Source: Porphyridium purpureum
Taxonomy: Eukaryota > Rhodophyta > Bangiophyceae > Porphyridiales > Porphyridiaceae
Direction: 5' to 3'
NCBI GenBank assembly: GCA_008690995.1
Contig: VRMN01000002.1
Span: 806,001-870,000 of the forward strand
DNA: 64,000 nucleotides
The translations under genes and the position numbers were made by a program. The notes under the pieces were generated by a model. It was not told where the DNA came from and ran no database searches. It worked only from the letters and a program-made list of their open reading frames with translations. Position 1 is the stretch's first letter. Every line of letters begins with the position of its first letter. Shown piece after piece: positions 43,676 through 54,200 of the stretch.

Positions 43676-44038
43676 ATGGTGAGTGCAGAGGAAAGTGGTG
43701 CCGTGGAATGGCCGCCCGGTCCGGTCCCGCCGATTCTGATCGTCGGGCTCCTGTCGCTGGCACAAGCGGCGCACGGCCCCTCGATTCCAGCACTGGAGTT
43801 TTTGGACCGCTGGACGGTGTCACTGTTCGGCAGCAAGACAAAGACGCAATATGTGCTGTATGCTGCGGTGGGCGCGCATGTGCTTGAGGGCGTCGCCGCA
43901 TTTGTAATCGCGAGGAAGGCCGGCTACCAGTGGAAGGCCTCATTTGGGTGGTGGATGCAGACCACACTGCTTGGGTTCCCATCGTTGCGCATTCTCTCGC
44001 TCCGCATTGCTGCCGGCCCGAAACGCAAGACCCTCTAA
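43676..44038 (+). CDS. TMEM254-like small membrane protein (DUF4499)
   Basis: This 120-residue protein has three or four hydrophobic segments: PPILIVGLLSLAQAA, YVLYAAVGAHVLEGVAAFVI and ASFGWWMQTTLLGFPSLRIL. The HVLE...R...W.xQT...GFPSL pattern is the signature of the TMEM254/DUF4499 family, whose function is unknown and which is probably in the endoplasmic reticulum. The length is typical. The basic C-terminal end, AAGPKRKTL, has a KxK-like tail. Confidence 0.7.
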   Translation: MVSAEESGAVEWPPGPVPPILIVGLLSLAQAAHGPSIPALEFLDRWTVSLFGSKTKTQYVLYAAVGAHVLEGVAAFVIARKAGYQWKASFGWWMQTTLLGFPSLRILSLRIAAGPKRKTL

Positions 44039-44194
44039 CGTTCTGGGGACGTACGCAGGAAAGAATGAGACACACAAACACAGAGGATAGATGCCACGCA
44101 AAGCATAACGAAAAAAATCCAAATGACGAGAAGCATGCAGCTGCACCTAGGCATGATAGAGAACACTAGGACATGTGAATGGAGATATTGGCAC
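44039..44194. other. Convergent 3' spacer
   Basis: 156 bp, A-rich, between the TMEM254-like and AMMECR1 stops; nothing else seen. Confidence 0.3.
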
Positions 44195-44968
44195 TCAACG
44201 CCTCGCCGCCTGTTTCTCGTGTGAGCGGGTGCGCTGATTGTACGCAGAAAAGTCCATGCTACACTTGGAGCTCTTGTAACGTGTCAACACGGCGCGCTGC
44301 AGTGTCTCAGCTGAAATTTGACCCTCGTAACCGGATTTGTGCACCAGCTGGCGAAGCGTCGTCTCCTTGTCCCAGCCCTGTTCCGGAATCACGTCCGGCA
44401 AGAAAGTTGCACTGAATGACTGCTTACGCACTTTAAAATCTAGCAGCAGTCCGTGCACACCGATCGTCCAGTCATGTAAACCGTGACGCACAGTCTCGAA
44501 GTCGAACAACAAACTGACGCCAACCTGTAGCAACGGCAGCTCCTCCCGTCTAATCGGGTTGAACCTTCGGTCACGAAACGCCGAATGGCATGCATAGGTC
44601 CGCAGTCCCGCCAGCAACTCCATTGGCTGGAGCGTGCCCAGGCAACCGCGCAGACGCCAGCGGGATTCAGACTCACTCCACTTGTTGTACGTCACAAAAA
44701 CGCCACACTGCACTTCCGACCACTGCATCATTTGGCTTCCCGACGCCAGCGAGGCCATACTTCGATGTGCCTTGCCGAGCTCGCATGTCATGACGTCGAA
44801 GGCCATGACACACATTTCAGGCACTGCGTGCAAGGCGACAGGCGGCGAGAGCGACGAAGACGACGGCGAAACCGGCTTGACAGTGGGCGAGGCGCTACCG
44901 CAGCAACCACAGCAGTGCGTCTCGTGGTGCTCGCAGCGCAGCACGCCGCACTGCGCTCCGCACACCAT
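44195..44968 (-). CDS. AMMECR1: AMMECR1 family protein
   Basis: This 257-residue protein has a Cys/Ser-rich N-terminus of about 50 residues and the AMMECR1 domain after it. The diagnostic motif is RLRGCLGTLQP, continuing in PMELLAGLRTYA. HSAFRDRRFNPI, ELPLLQVGVSLLFDFE, IGVHGLLLDF and SATFLPDVIPEQGWDKETTL follow. The family is conserved from archaea to animals. Its structure suggests binding of a nucleotide or modified substrate, and its biochemical role is unsettled. The codon at 44977 is GTG; the ATG is 44968. Confidence 0.93.
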   Translation of the reverse strand: MVCGAQCGVLRCEHHETHCCGCCGSASPTVKPVSPSSSSLSPPVALHAVPEMCVMAFDVMTCELGKAHRSMASLASGSQMMQWSEVQCGVFVTYNKWSESESRWRLRGCLGTLQPMELLAGLRTYACHSAFRDRRFNPIRREELPLLQVGVSLLFDFETVRHGLHDWTIGVHGLLLDFKVRKQSFSATFLPDVIPEQGWDKETTLRQLVHKSGYEGQISAETLQRAVLTRYKSSKCSMDFSAYNQRTRSHEKQAARR

Positions 44969-45177
44969 GATTCGCACTCTGCCTTTGCCCGGCTCACCGC
45001 AACCACCGCATACACCCGAGCGCGCCTGAGGTCTTCCTTCTCTTGTAAGCGAAAATCATAAGGTTGCACGTGGGATAAACGCTTTTCGACAATTACAGGG
45101 AGTGAGCAGGTGCGGCACCTGACGTACGGAGGCAGTCTAACCCAGTACCAGTGGCGCGGTGTGAGCATCGTGGGCGC
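44969..45177. other. Spacer upstream of AMMECR1
   Basis: 209 bp holding the AMMECR1 promoter and the golgin 3' end; no motif recognised. Confidence 0.3.
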
Positions 45178-47739
45178 TCACGCACCCGGGTTGAAAACCG
45201 AATGGGAGCCAGTCGACGCTGAGGCCACGTTCGACACGTGCAAGACGATATACACAAACAGGTGCAATGCGAGAAAGTACAGGATAAGAACAATGCGCAC
45301 CGACGGCTCATTCCGGAAAACCTGCATGAGCTGCAGACTGAAGCGATCCACCACGCGCAATGCGCTAGCGAGCCAGCGGGGCATATGCAACGGCGGCTTG
45401 TACCTTGGGATGGTCGGGTCCGCATCGACCGGCCGCGCGGTGGCCCGATTTCGGGCAGCGGAACCCATCGGCCCGGCCACGCCTCGTTCCAGGTCGACGC
45501 TGGTACCGCTTACATTCAGCGCCCGCGTGGCAGACGCGGCCATGGCTTGGGCATTCCGTGAGCGCTGACGCTCCTGCTCTAGCTGATGCTGCAACGCGCG
45601 GTTCTCGCCGCGCAAGAGCTCTAGCTGGGATTGCTTCCGCAGCGCAGAATCTGTCATTCTTCGCAGCTGTGCCATCATCTCTTCAACGACTTGATCGCGA
45701 CCTTCTGGGTCTGCTCTATGCGCTAGCCGGCGGCTGCTTTCCTGCTGACGCAAGGCCTCGAGGTCATGAACTTTCTGCTGGAGCTCCTCAATCGTCTGCT
45801 CACGCTCTTCGAGCGTCTTTTCGAGCGCGGCGGCAGTCTCCTCAAATTTGCTGATAGTCTCGAAATTCTCTTCGAGAAGGCGATTAGCCTCATCATGTCG
45901 TAATCGTACTCCATCCATATTCTTGTTCGATGCACTAAGCTCGCGCAGCTCACGCTTGAGTCTCAAACTTTCGCTTTCCAGCACCATCAGTCTCTGTTGC
46001 GCTTCCAGAGTTAGTTTGCGTTCGTCTTCGATACGGGTTTCTGCCTTGGCTAGCGCGTCCCCAGCATTAACCAATTCCATCTCCAACTGCTCCTCTCGAA
46101 CGGTGGTGCGATGGCGCGTTGCAGCATGACTCGCCATTTCGGCCTCGAGCGCGGCGCGAGCTTCGTTCGCCTGTCTTCTCGCGTCATCCGCGTCCGTCAG
46201 ATCGCGCGCGCGCTCGTCAATCAGCAACTGAGAAAGTCGCGCCTTTTCACTCTCCAAAAACGACACTTTCGAATTCAGTTCCGATGTCATGGCATGCATG
46301 CTCTGTTCTGTTTGATCCTTTTCGCGCTCGACTTTTTTCAGCTGCGCCCTCAATGCTTCTGCCTCCTTCATAAGCTCTGACTTCACGCTCGATGCGCCAT
46401 TCTGCTCGGACTCCACCGCGTCCCGGAGATCTCGAATGTCCTGCATCAAAGACTTGCGGTCGAGCTCTAGCTCTTCTATGATACCCTTGGCAGATTTCAA
46501 ATTCTTGGCAAGCATATGCTTTTCGTCGCGCAATTTGCGCAAGTACGATTCGGACGAGTCTAGTTCGGTTCGCAAGGCCATATTTTCGCGCTGCAGATCC
46601 TCTACAAACTGCATCTGCACCGGGTCATCACCCAATTCGCTCTCTTCGTCGCCATCCCCCTGGTCCTCCTCTTCCACCTCTTCGTCAGGATACGCTTCTC
46701 GAGCTGAATCAAGAGCTCTTTGATGGTGCCCATCAAACTCATTTATGTCGGGAGGTGAGTCAGCACCCTCTACGACAGCCTCATTCTGCTTCTCGAGCCA
46801 AAATGCTTCGGACGTGGCAGATTCACCACGGTCTGGATCCGCTTCGGCCGAGGTGCCATCAGGAAATGCATCTTCACGAGGCCGCGGAAAAGCAGTCTCA
46901 CCATCCAAGTCGTCTATGACTTGCTTCTCACTCTCAACGTGGTCCTCGCCGCTTTCCGCGCGAGCATGAGACTGATCATTTTCGCGCTCCTGCGCTGTCT
47001 GCGACCTTGTCCCGATCTGAGCCTCAGAAGATGATAAAGAGCTACTGCGCTTCTGCAACCTAGGCGAATCAATCAAGCTCGTCTGGACTACGTCCCCTGC
47101 TGCAGTGTGCTCATCTACGCTATGTATGTTTTTTGTTTGGCTTGAAGAGGTCATGTCGGCTCCCTCATTCTGAGCTGCACTTTCAGCACCAGCTGCAGCG
47201 GAGCTGCCAACTTGATCTTCCGCGTCATCTCCATGTGTTGATGCGGGCGCCGTATCGGAATCTGCCAGCGCATGAGATGATTTTCGGCTGTTCCCGCGCG
47301 TCGTCGTCTTCTGCGGCGCAGTCCTCACTGCCTTGGGGATTCTCGTGCTCCGTTTCGGCTGATACTTCACCGAGGAGGCGGATGACGGTACTGATGATGC
47401 ATCACGCGCTGAAGCACTCGAGTCGGCAGGAGTGGGCTGCTGATCCGTGTGCTGCGTTTCAAACAATCCGCCCTCTTCACCACGCCTTGCAGAAGAAAAC
47501 GTGTTCTCCAAGTGAGCCTTTACATTCTCATCCGCATCATCGAACGCGCTTGCCATACCCAGCTGCGCGTGACCTTGCGCACTCGCCTCAGACTCGCGCT
47601 GCTCTTCATCCTCGAACTCTTCCTCGACTTCGAACGCGGAGCTATCGAGCGCGAGGCGGCGAGACGCCTGCGCCACGGATTCATCCACGGTTTCCAGAAA
47701 CGTTTCTGCGCGCTTCAGCGCGTTGCGGAAAAACGCCAT
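45178..47739 (-). CDS. Golgin-84 (GOLGA5)-like Golgi tethering protein
   Basis: This 853-residue protein starts MAFFRNALKRAETFLETVDE, the short N-terminal helix typical of golgin-84. A long acidic, disordered region follows up to about residue 370, then a coiled coil of roughly 330 residues (QFVEDLQRENMALRTELDSS onward). A C-terminal anchor helix (IVLILYFLALHLFVYIVLHV, about 816-835) completes the order. Golgin-84 tethers COPI vesicles at the Golgi rim. The conserved segment before the anchor (LASALRVVDRFSLQLMQVF) also matches the family. Confidence 0.85.
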   Translation of the reverse strand: MAFFRNALKRAETFLETVDESVAQASRRLALDSSAFEVEEEFEDEEQRESEASAQGHAQLGMASAFDDADENVKAHLENTFSSARRGEEGGLFETQHTDQQPTPADSSASARDASSVPSSASSVKYQPKRSTRIPKAVRTAPQKTTTRGNSRKSSHALADSDTAPASTHGDDAEDQVGSSAAAGAESAAQNEGADMTSSSQTKNIHSVDEHTAAGDVVQTSLIDSPRLQKRSSSLSSSEAQIGTRSQTAQERENDQSHARAESGEDHVESEKQVIDDLDGETAFPRPREDAFPDGTSAEADPDRGESATSEAFWLEKQNEAVVEGADSPPDINEFDGHHQRALDSAREAYPDEEVEEEDQGDGDEESELGDDPVQMQFVEDLQRENMALRTELDSSESYLRKLRDEKHMLAKNLKSAKGIIEELELDRKSLMQDIRDLRDAVESEQNGASSVKSELMKEAEALRAQLKKVEREKDQTEQSMHAMTSELNSKVSFLESEKARLSQLLIDERARDLTDADDARRQANEARAALEAEMASHAATRHRTTVREEQLEMELVNAGDALAKAETRIEDERKLTLEAQQRLMVLESESLRLKRELRELSASNKNMDGVRLRHDEANRLLEENFETISKFEETAAALEKTLEEREQTIEELQQKVHDLEALRQQESSRRLAHRADPEGRDQVVEEMMAQLRRMTDSALRKQSQLELLRGENRALQHQLEQERQRSRNAQAMAASATRALNVSGTSVDLERGVAGPMGSAARNRATARPVDADPTIPRYKPPLHMPRWLASALRVVDRFSLQLMQVFRNEPSVRIVLILYFLALHLFVYIVLHVSNVASASTGSHSVFNPGA

Positions 47740-48203
47740 GAGCCGTTCTGACTAGACGAATGCAGATGCCCACCAACCAACATGCCACCTCACACAGCGA
47801 CACGCGCGTTGCCAGCTTGCTGCTTGCGATGCGATGCCGTCTTCTACCACCCTCGTCAGGCCCCTTTCATCCGTCAACACACAAACCGAACTCGTATCTC
47901 ATTCCTCATTACATTGTAATACGCATTTCATATGCAATGCGCATTGTATTATAATAAAAATTCCTGAAGGAACCACAACCGGACAAAGTGAAAGTTGGCC
48001 GCAGCGCTGAGGAGTGAACAAGAGAGCGCGCGCTCGAAAGGGGGAGAGAGAAAGGTCACATGGGATAGGACGAAGGACAGAGCGACACGAGAAGGTGGTG
48101 GTCCTGTACACCGTGCATGTTTGGTGCGGTACTGCAGTTTCCGCCGTTGGTGTGGTTTGTGCGGTGTGTGTTTGTCTGATACGGTGGGAGGTGAGAACGG
48201 ACC
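47740..48203. other. Divergent promoter region, golgin-84 / SUN
   Basis: About 460 bp. It includes an AT-rich near-palindromic patch at 47910-47960, with repeated ATTGTAATAC/GCATTGTATTA words, and a GA-rich leader before the SUN gene. No gene seen. Confidence 0.4.
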
Positions 48204-50330
48204 ATGTCGTCGTCGTCGTCGTCGTCGTCGTTGGACAGACAGACGCCGGAATTCGATCTGGACGATGAGGAAGATCCGATGCGCGCTTCAATGCTGCAGC
48301 GTGTGCGGTCACAGCTGGAGAAGATCATAAGTCCGCCGCCGTACGTGCGGCGGAAACGGCCGGCCCCGGGGCCCATGGCGGCATGGGATCCGAAGCAGGT
48401 CTTTGGGAATGAGGTTTTGATGACCTCCTTGTCAGCAACAGAGAAGAAGACTGTGGCTGTTAAAGTACCAGAGCTCAAGTCACCAGACTTGGTTGTTTTG
48501 CAAGAGCGCGATCATCAAGGCGCAGCGGAGCACATTCCGGATCTTGACGAAGGTATGCTACTGTCGCCAACGGCGCGCCGAATGAATTCTCGAGCGTTAA
48601 ATGAAGCATTCAAATCCTTGGGTGAAACCAAGGTGCGAGCGACTCGCGTAATACAACGAAACCACCGCGTAGTATTGGTAAGCGCGGCCGTGTTTGCGAT
48701 CTTGCTGATGCTAGCATTACTTGCGACCTACGCGACAAGACAGCCGGGTGCCCATCTTGCCATGAACAGACTGCGCGTGGAAAGCAAACGCGGTGCGATT
48801 CTAGCCCGCGATACTCTGCAGACGGTCCTCGTGAAGACAGGACGTGCAGTGAGCGCGCGCACCGCGCAAATACAGTCCGGCACATGCGTGGCGTCCCGGT
48901 GGGTGTACCATGTAGCGGTATCTCCGTTTCGCCTCTGGCGCGCGACAGTTCTAGCCGTCAGTCGCGCGATTCGAGATGCGTTCACCTTGGGCGCATTGTC
49001 AAGTCTCGAGGGCGCGCGGCTCGCTGCACGAGACTCTGCCAGCCTCCGAGCGAGTGCACAAGAACACATGGCAGAGTCCAGCCGGCGTGCGGCAGAATTT
49101 GCGTCGGACTATGCAGCGGGCTCCACGGCAAACATTGTGCATCATGCGCGGCTAGTGTACCTTTACACTGCGCGCTTTGCACGTGCTCTATACTTACGCG
49201 AGCAGGCGCTCGCGAGTGATGTGCTTGGTATGTATCACCGCGCTCAGGCGGACGCGCGGCTCTTTGCTTTGGCCTGGCTCAAGCGCTTTATAAATGCGTA
49301 TGAGGCATATCGCGGGCAAGCGCTGACTGCGCTTTCGCAGTCAGAGCAATGCAATACAGTGGACGCGTACGAACAAGAGCAGCTTGCGCTGGAGCAGCAA
49401 AAGGTATATATGGAGCGCATCGAGGAACTGCAGCGCTCGTTAGCCGAGATGATTGAGCAAGAAGCGCGCAACTATGCCCGCGAGGTTTTGCGAGACGAGG
49501 CGCGGCGCGTGGAGGAAAGCATGAGCCTGCATGCGGAACCGGCGGACCACGTCGTGCCGGAGCACACTCTGGAAAGTAACGAGGGAGAGGGCGGAGCGCC
49601 GCGTGTGGTCACTGCGGTCTCACAGGCGGACGAGGAGCTAACCGATCGGGTGCTGGCGTACATGGTGGGAGACCGCTCAGGGATGGCAGATTTTGCTCTC
49701 CATTCAGCCGGCGCTTACGTCACGCATTCGAGCCCTTCATATCAGGAGCAGCTTGTCAAGTACGTGGCAAACCGCGCTGCGTCGCTGTTTTCGGCACGCG
49801 GCTCGCGAGCACCGAAGAGGCCGACTGTTGCCCTTCAGCCGGATATATCGCCCGGAAATTGCTGGGCGTTTTCCGGCACCCACGGCAGCATGACCGTGCA
49901 CCTCGCGCGTCCGGTGGTGATCACGTCTGTCGCGATAGAGCACACGCCGTGGTCTGCGTCGTGGGCGCACAGCTCGGCGCCGCGCGAGTTTTCAGTCAGC
50001 GCGTACATGTGCTCGGACTCGCGCGATGGCGCGCCGCATGTCTCATCACGTGTGGTGGATCTTGGCCGGTTTGAGTTTCGGGTCGGTGCCGGCAGCAAGC
50101 ACATGCAGGTGTTCTCCGTGGACCCGAGTGCGATGCTTGCATCCCGAGACGATGCAACAACAGAGCCTTCACTGGCCTCCGAGGCCAGCACGAGTGGCCA
50201 CGCGTCCAGCCGCGCGGCGTCGCACGCCTGCATGGTGCGGCTCGACGTTCTGTCGAACCACGGCAACCCGGACTACACCTGCTTGTACCGCTTCCGCGTG
50301 CACGGCCAGTCCACCTGGATGCGGGTCTGA
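48204..50330 (+). CDS. SUN-domain nuclear envelope protein
   Basis: This 708-residue protein has a poly-Ser start encoded by TCG repeats and a nucleoplasmic region of about 150 residues. One membrane helix (LVSAAVFAILLMLALLATYA, about 157-176) is followed by a long helical perinuclear stalk with a coiled coil near residues 390-440. The SUN domain covers about 540-708: CWAFSGTHGSMTVHLARPVV, IEHTPWS, APREFSVSAYM and FRVHGQSTWMRV. SUN proteins sit in the inner nuclear membrane and bind KASH partners, linking nucleus and cytoskeleton. Confidence 0.92.
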   Translation: MSSSSSSSSLDRQTPEFDLDDEEDPMRASMLQRVRSQLEKIISPPPYVRRKRPAPGPMAAWDPKQVFGNEVLMTSLSATEKKTVAVKVPELKSPDLVVLQERDHQGAAEHIPDLDEGMLLSPTARRMNSRALNEAFKSLGETKVRATRVIQRNHRVVLVSAAVFAILLMLALLATYATRQPGAHLAMNRLRVESKRGAILARDTLQTVLVKTGRAVSARTAQIQSGTCVASRWVYHVAVSPFRLWRATVLAVSRAIRDAFTLGALSSLEGARLAARDSASLRASAQEHMAESSRRAAEFASDYAAGSTANIVHHARLVYLYTARFARALYLREQALASDVLGMYHRAQADARLFALAWLKRFINAYEAYRGQALTALSQSEQCNTVDAYEQEQLALEQQKVYMERIEELQRSLAEMIEQEARNYAREVLRDEARRVEESMSLHAEPADHVVPEHTLESNEGEGGAPRVVTAVSQADEELTDRVLAYMVGDRSGMADFALHSAGAYVTHSSPSYQEQLVKYVANRAASLFSARGSRAPKRPTVALQPDISPGNCWAFSGTHGSMTVHLARPVVITSVAIEHTPWSASWAHSSAPREFSVSAYMCSDSRDGAPHVSSRVVDLGRFEFRVGAGSKHMQVFSVDPSAMLASRDDATTEPSLASEASTSGHASSRAASHACMVRLDVLSNHGNPDYTCLYRFRVHGQSTWMRV

Positions 50331-51226
50331 TGGAACGCGCCGCACCGTACCCTCAAGTGTACACACATCGCGCGTTCTTTAATATTGGAAACCTTAAAAT
50401 AACGCATATTTTAACCGTGCCGACTTGCCAGCACGTCAGTTTTCTTTCCTATGCCTTTTCTTTCCGCGTTCCCCTTTTTATGTTTGCGTGCTGGCTGAAA
50501 GGTGTTTGCACAAGCGTATGCACACCATCATCAAGTTGCCTCCATGCGTATGTGTGTGTGTGTCTGTGTCTGTGTATGAAATCATCAGATCGGCGCTCTT
50601 TTATTAGAAACGGCGCGCGCACACGTCTGCTCTATCGCGGTGAACCCCCTTTCGAAACAACAGGACGAACACGACAAGAAATCAAGAACACGCGCGCGGT
50701 TGATAGCAGCACAGAGTGGTTGTATGAAATACAGAGCCGGGTTGGGTGGTGTTGGGTTGATGACAGAAGGGGTGTGTTTGGATAGGAAGATCGTGGCGCG
50801 GCTGGTCGTGGCGTTGATGACAAAAGAGTGGACACAAAATAGAAGAGGGTAAAAGGGAAGGAGGTGGGCTGGGTTGTTGACAAGGGTGCTGGTGGTGAGA
50901 GGGGGGGGTGGGGTGGGGCGTGGTTGTGGGTGCATAGAGGAGAGGGGTGAGAAAGGGGGGGAACGGAGGAGGAGAGGAAGAGGGCGCGGTGCACGGTCTG
51001 GCTGGGAATGCATGCGGTGGGAAGGCGGCACACGGTGACGATTTGATTGGCTCATCGCGCGCCGGTCGTGTGTGTTTCTGGGCGCATCTGTGCACGGCGA
51101 GAGGCAAGCAGAGAATATTCTCGAGGCCGAGCGGCTGGGAGTGAATCGCTTGTGGGTCGCGCGGCGGTTGATCCATGAGGCCTGTCTTGGTCGCTGGAAG
51201 TACACGCGTCGTCCCCGAGCTCCAGC
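50331..51226. other. Intergenic region with G-rich leader before PA200
   Basis: About 900 bp. The part nearest PA200 (50820-51000) has many runs of 4-8 G on the plus strand, like 34200-34700. A GT repeat is at 50552-50577. Minus-strand proline-rich frames are compositional. I see no gene. Confidence 0.45.
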
Positions 51227-54200
51227 ATGGCGCAGGATATGGACATTCACCGCTTCAACAAGCAGCTCGCACCGGGTTACTCAGAGTTTATCGGACTGGA
51301 GCAGGCTGCACACTGCAGGGCCATCCAGTTGCTGACTGAGTCTATATTTGAGCGAGCACAGGCTCAAAAGCAGAACGGCGAAAACGGCGGCTTTGCGGGA
51401 GACGATGCCGCGGCGGATGCGGCGTCAGAGGCGTCTCGGAGCCTTGAGGCCTCGTGGGTCGAAGATGGGTACGATTGTCAGATGGAGCAAGACCTGTCTG
51501 CACTGGAGAAGGCGGTTGCGCGCCACTTGGACCTGAAACATATTCTTCCACTGGACACCATGACGCGGGCGCTCGAGTGCATGCTCCGCGGATGCCTTAG
51601 TCCCGGCATTGACTTGGGCTTACGCTCCAAGCTGTCACGGACGTGTGTGTGTATCATGCGCAAGCGCTCGCTCACGGAAGTCCCGTTTGGCATGCCGTGG
51701 CGTAAGATTGTGGACATCTTGTGGGAGGTGCATGTCGACTGTGCGAGCGGCGGGCCTTACGTCGGACGAGACGTACGGGACGCGCATTGCCGTAATATGC
51801 TGACGCTTTTGTGCAAGTGCCGCAACTACTTGCATCCTGAGGATACCGCGGAGAAGATTTGGGACGCGTTTGCACGTCGCATTCAAATCCACAGCGCGGA
51901 CCTCGCGTTCGGACCGCTACTCGTTTTGATCCATATCCTTCCGACGCGAGGGACGGCGTGGTCTGGATGGGTGCCCGAAGCGGCCACACTGTGGCGCCAG
52001 ATGGACTTTTCGCCAGATTGGGACTCGTCGTTCATGACTATTTTTGCGCGGCTGGCTAAGCACCAGCCGAATACGATTGACTGGACGGAGCACTTACCAC
52101 TGGTGTACGAACGCATTCCCGGCTCAATGAGGCTACCACTGGGCTCGGCCGCGCCGCAGGCGCCTGTGGAACGCCGCTGCCCCGCGCAGCTCGTGTTCCT
52201 CGAATCGTCCAAGATGACCGTATCTACGGCCGTCTTCTGCGTGCATTCACTCTCTCCCGCACGGCCGCAAGCGCTGGAATACTTTTCGCGATTGGTGAGG
52301 CTTATGGCCAATTTTTTCCATCCGAGCAATGGTGGCAAGTGGAGCCAGTTTCTCGCGAGCTTTCTTGGCCATTTTACCTCGGACCTGGCCAAGCGCGTGG
52401 CGCGCGAGCGTATGGCAACTCGTGCGGGTATTACCGAGCGCGTAGTGGGAAGTAACCAAATCAAGCCGGTGCCAGAGCTCGAGCACCGACTGGACACTGC
52501 CACGCTAGAGCGGCTTGTCGACATGTTGCTACCCTTGGTTCTTTTGGGGCTCCATGCAAAGAGTAACTATATGACGGTGCAATGTGCGGCATCGGCGCGC
52601 GACTTGGCTGTCATATCTCCCGATCGCGTGGTCACCGCGCTGCTGGACACCGCAACGGAGGCGCTCGGAGGTGCCGAGGGTACACCACATCGGACTTCCG
52701 CGGCGCTGAAAATGCTTGCGACGCTGACGCCCGTCTTTCTGGACGCTGATCTGCTTCCGCATGGGACCACGTACTTACCTCAAGCGCTCGAGCTCTCACT
52801 CCCGGGTATTGACGCGAACGACCCGTCGAAAACCGAAGCGACGTTTCGATTCATTGCTGGAGCGTCCGCGCGTCTTCAGTTGCAGTCATACGGGACGCGT
52901 TCTGACGACCCAAGTGGTAGTAATGGCAACGAGCTTGATGGCTTTTTGGAGGAGTACGTCGCGCAGCTGGTGGACCGCATATTTGCGTTGCTAGACGCGA
53001 TGGAGGCGCCGCCAAAAAAGAATAAGAGCGCTTCCGGGGCGTCATCTGCGCCCATGATATCGAGCTTTATCTTCTCGGTCGCCATGGAGAATTTATTTGG
53101 CGCGTTGAGCCCGCAGACCATCTACTCGGTGGGCGAACGCGTGCTCCAGCAAATCTCAGGCGCGGCTAAGATGAATGCTCTCAAGTTTTACGGCGCGCTT
53201 GTGCGCATACTGTCTGCGGGGATGAATAACGCCCCACCTGGCAAGCCACACCGCGGTAGCCTGTTTATTCCCGTGCTTTTGAATCAGATCGTTGAAGGCC
53301 GTGGTCAGGAGCAGAAGCAGGGTGGGAGTGCACATGACGATGGTGCTGCAGATCTCGATCACGACGATCAGTCGCGCCTGCCGAGGGGTCCGAGCATGCG
53401 ATTGAAGAGCGTGCGGGACGAGGGTTTGCGACTGTCGAGTCTGAGCGAAGAGGAGCTTGTGTGGAGGCTACGGATGCTTGCACAGGCCTGCCGCTCGTGT
53501 AACAGCGTTTCGCAGTATTATTTACACGTCTTCGATGCGGTGCGGCTTGCGTTCCAGCACGAGAGCCGCGCGGTCTACAAGGCTGGCGGCCGGCTGCTTC
53601 GGGGGCTATTGGAAGGGCTCACATCAACTCGCATGCTCTTTGGCACAGGCTCCGAGAGCGCGCAGTCTGGCTCAGACGGCGCGGCGTACTCATTTGAGTG
53701 GTACGTTCCATCATCCAAGGAGTGGGATGCCGCGGCCTTGCTTGTTCAAAATTGCGTGTACGAAATTGAGCACATTGTGTATGGGTGCTCTTTTGGGCGC
53801 GACAAGCCCGAAGAAAAAGAATGGGTAGATGTTTACGGTGCGCAAAGTGAGTCTATGGCCTTGGATCGTGAACGGCTGTTTCGCGCGCTTCGCTATCTGC
53901 ACGCTGTGCAGCGCGGTGGTCGGTGGTTGCTGAGCGGCGCGGTGCCCGAGCGCATGGAAAAGGTTAACCTGGATGCTCCGATCAAGGCCGAGTCGATGGA
54001 TGTTGCCGAACGCATCCGCGTTGCTAAGTTGTGTCTGATCAAGCCAGTACGGGGGAACGCCGGCGGCGAGATAGGCGATGCCGCACGATCGCGCGCCGTG
54101 CAGTTGTGGGATCGCTTGCATTCTGTGATGTGTGTACTATCAGAACAGATTCTGCTGCGCAAGCCAGACGACGGACTGTTGCTGTATCGCAGTCTGGAGC

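Noticed and set aside
50585-51250. Minus-strand Pro/Ser-rich frames up to 221 codons
   Set aside because: Antisense of the G-rich leader before PA200; three frames are open at once, which points to base composition.
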